From Porphyra umbilicalis (lineage: Eukaryota; Rhodophyta; Bangiophyceae; Bangiales; Bangiaceae): a stretch of 64,000 bases of DNA. Made by a program: the position numbers and the translations under genes. Shown here in pieces: positions 62,944 to 64,000 of this stretch (its first letter is position 1; every line of letters begins with the position of its first letter). Below the pieces are notes generated by a model that was not told the DNA's origin, did no database searches, and saw nothing but the letters and a program-made list of their open reading frames with translations. Location: contig KV918778.1 in NCBI GenBank assembly GCA_002049455.2, positions 421,868 through 485,867 of the forward strand, written 5' to 3'.

Positions 62944-64000
62944 CGCGGTGCGGTCGCTGCCCGTGCCCCGCCGGCGGCGCGGTGGCAGCAGCAGCAGCAG
63001 CAGCAGCGGCGGGTGGACCCCCCCCCCCCCCGCCCCCTGACGACGTGCGATTGGGAGCGGGACGTGGAGGCGGCGGCGGCGGCGGCAGCGGCGGCGGGCA
63101 TCCGCACCCCCCTGCGGCGCCTCGACTTGACGGGCGCCTACTGGGCCCGCGTCTTTACCCCGCGCCTCGTCGACGCGGTCGCGGCGGGGCGCGCGGCGAA
63201 TGCCGACTTGGCGTGCAACGCGGTGATCAAGTTTGGGGCGCTCCTCGCCGCCCTCCCGCCGGGGGCGGTCCTCGCGACGGGGCACTATGCGCGGGTGGGG
63301 GTGGTGGCGTGCGCCAAGGGGGGGGGGGGGGGGTGGGTGGCTTGGCCGACGTCCTCGCCGCCGCTTGGGGGGGGGGGGGGAGCGCCGTGCCCCCACCCCC
63401 GCCAGAGGGGGGAAGGGGGGGCGCCTGGGTCGGCGCCGCCGCCGCCCGCGCGTGGCGCGCCGCCGCCGCGGGCGACCACCCCCCCCCCCCGACGCCGTCA
63501 CCGACGCGGCGGCGCACCCGTGGTGGACCCCCCCCCCCCCGGCACGCCGCTCCTCCTCCGCCCCGTCCCCGGGGCGCCCGACCAAACCTACTTTCTCGCG
63601 TCCGTCCCCCCCCCCGTCCTCCGCCGCACGCTCTTCCCCGTTGGGCGGTGGACCAAGGCGACCGTCCGCGCGGTCGCCGCGCACGTGGGGCTCCCGTCGG
63701 CGGCCCGCCGCCCGTCGCGGGGCGTGTGTTTTGTCGGCGCCCGCCGGCGGGGGGGGCTCGGCCGCCTGTTGACGCCCCTGCTGCCGGGGGGGTGGTGGCG
63801 GCGCCGGCGCGGTTTGTGGACGTGGATACGGGCGCGCCGGTGGTGGAGGGGGGGGGGGGGGGGGACCCGCGGCGGGTGCCCCCGCCGCCAGCGGCGCTGC
63901 TCGCCGTCGGCCAACGCGCGCGCGTGGGGGGGGCCCCCGCCCCGTGGTACGTGGTCGACAAGCCGCGGGCGGGCGGCGGGTGGTGGTGGTGGTTGGTGGT
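62378..64000 (+). CDS. mnmA: tRNA 2-thiouridylase (MnmA/TRMU), partial at window end
   Basis: Sulfur-transferring ligase that thiolates U34 of certain tRNAs, probably in an organelle. The ATG at 62378 gives an Ala/Pro-rich leader. The PP-loop AVSGGVDSSVAAWLLHAAG is at 62778-62835, followed by VIAKSWD. GIRTPLRRLDLTGAYWARVF, the first catalytic Cys in NADLACNAVIKFGALL and ATGHYARV come next in another frame. After poly-G/C insertions, QTYFLASVPPPVLRRTLFPV, GRWTKATVRAVAAHVGLPSA and the second Cys in SRGVCFVG follow. PWYVVDKP lies near the edge. The frame changes at C runs near 63020, 63320-63540 and 63785. The gene continues beyond 64000. Confidence 0.85.

Noticed and set aside
62080..63684. Minus-strand 534-codon frame over the MnmA gene
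   Set aside because: The plus strand carries clear MnmA motifs; this is a shadow.

Overview
The window looks like nuclear DNA of a GC-rich eukaryote with few, short introns, most likely a bangiophyte red alga of the Porphyra/Pyropia type. That assignment is an inference from very high GC, huge Ala/Gly/Pro low-complexity stretches, long C and G homopolymers, a plastid-style N-terminus on one protein, and the mix of retroelements. No rRNA, tRNA or CRISPR feature was found. Gene boundaries are often uncertain because C/G runs shift the reading frame inside otherwise clearly conserved proteins.

Layout. 0.07-9.9 kb: small inverted-repeat elements, tandem repeats and one conserved gene, a Mn-type cation efflux transporter (1880-4300, minus). 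9.9-14.3 kb: a CLC chloride channel/transporter (minus) with a long low-complexity N-terminus, followed by a 363-bp foldback element. 15.4-17.7 kb: an intron-containing epoxyqueuosine reductase gene (QueG, plus). 18.37-34.77 kb: a nested 16.4-kb insertion. Its outer layer is a DNA transposon with about 27-bp terminal inverted repeats and subterminal CCGAACAGA repeats. It carries a zinc-finger TNP2/Plavaka-like transposase (25240-28575, plus) and a three-exon accessory gene with about 28 hexapeptide repeats (18958-22917, minus). Inside its right end sits a 4.9-kb tyrosine-recombinase retrotransposon (gag, RT-RNase H, YR) with split direct repeats. 34.8-35.1 kb: the 3' remnant of a CDC26-like gene. 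35.39-40.32 kb: a Ty1/copia element with 267-bp LTRs, a 5-bp target duplication and a half-tRNA(iMet) primer site. 43.4-52.7 kb: a pseudokinase, an NmrA-like protein, and two divergently transcribed paralogous P-loop NTPases. 54.3-56.9 kb: a second copy of the QueG segment lacking its 5' exons, directly joined to an intact CDC26-like start. 58-64 kb: a probable plastid protein, a JMJD7-like hydroxylase and, divergent from it, an MnmA/TRMU thiouridylase that runs off the window.

The central reading is that 16214-18362 plus 34768-35076 is collinear with the uninterrupted 54346-56802. The second locus therefore acts as an empty-site reference for the 16.4-kb transposon insertion. The two loci have decayed reciprocally: one keeps the full QueG and a broken CDC26, the other a truncated QueG and the full CDC26 start. 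Two conserved genes, QueG and MnmA, act on tRNA wobble positions; no other functional link between host genes is visible.
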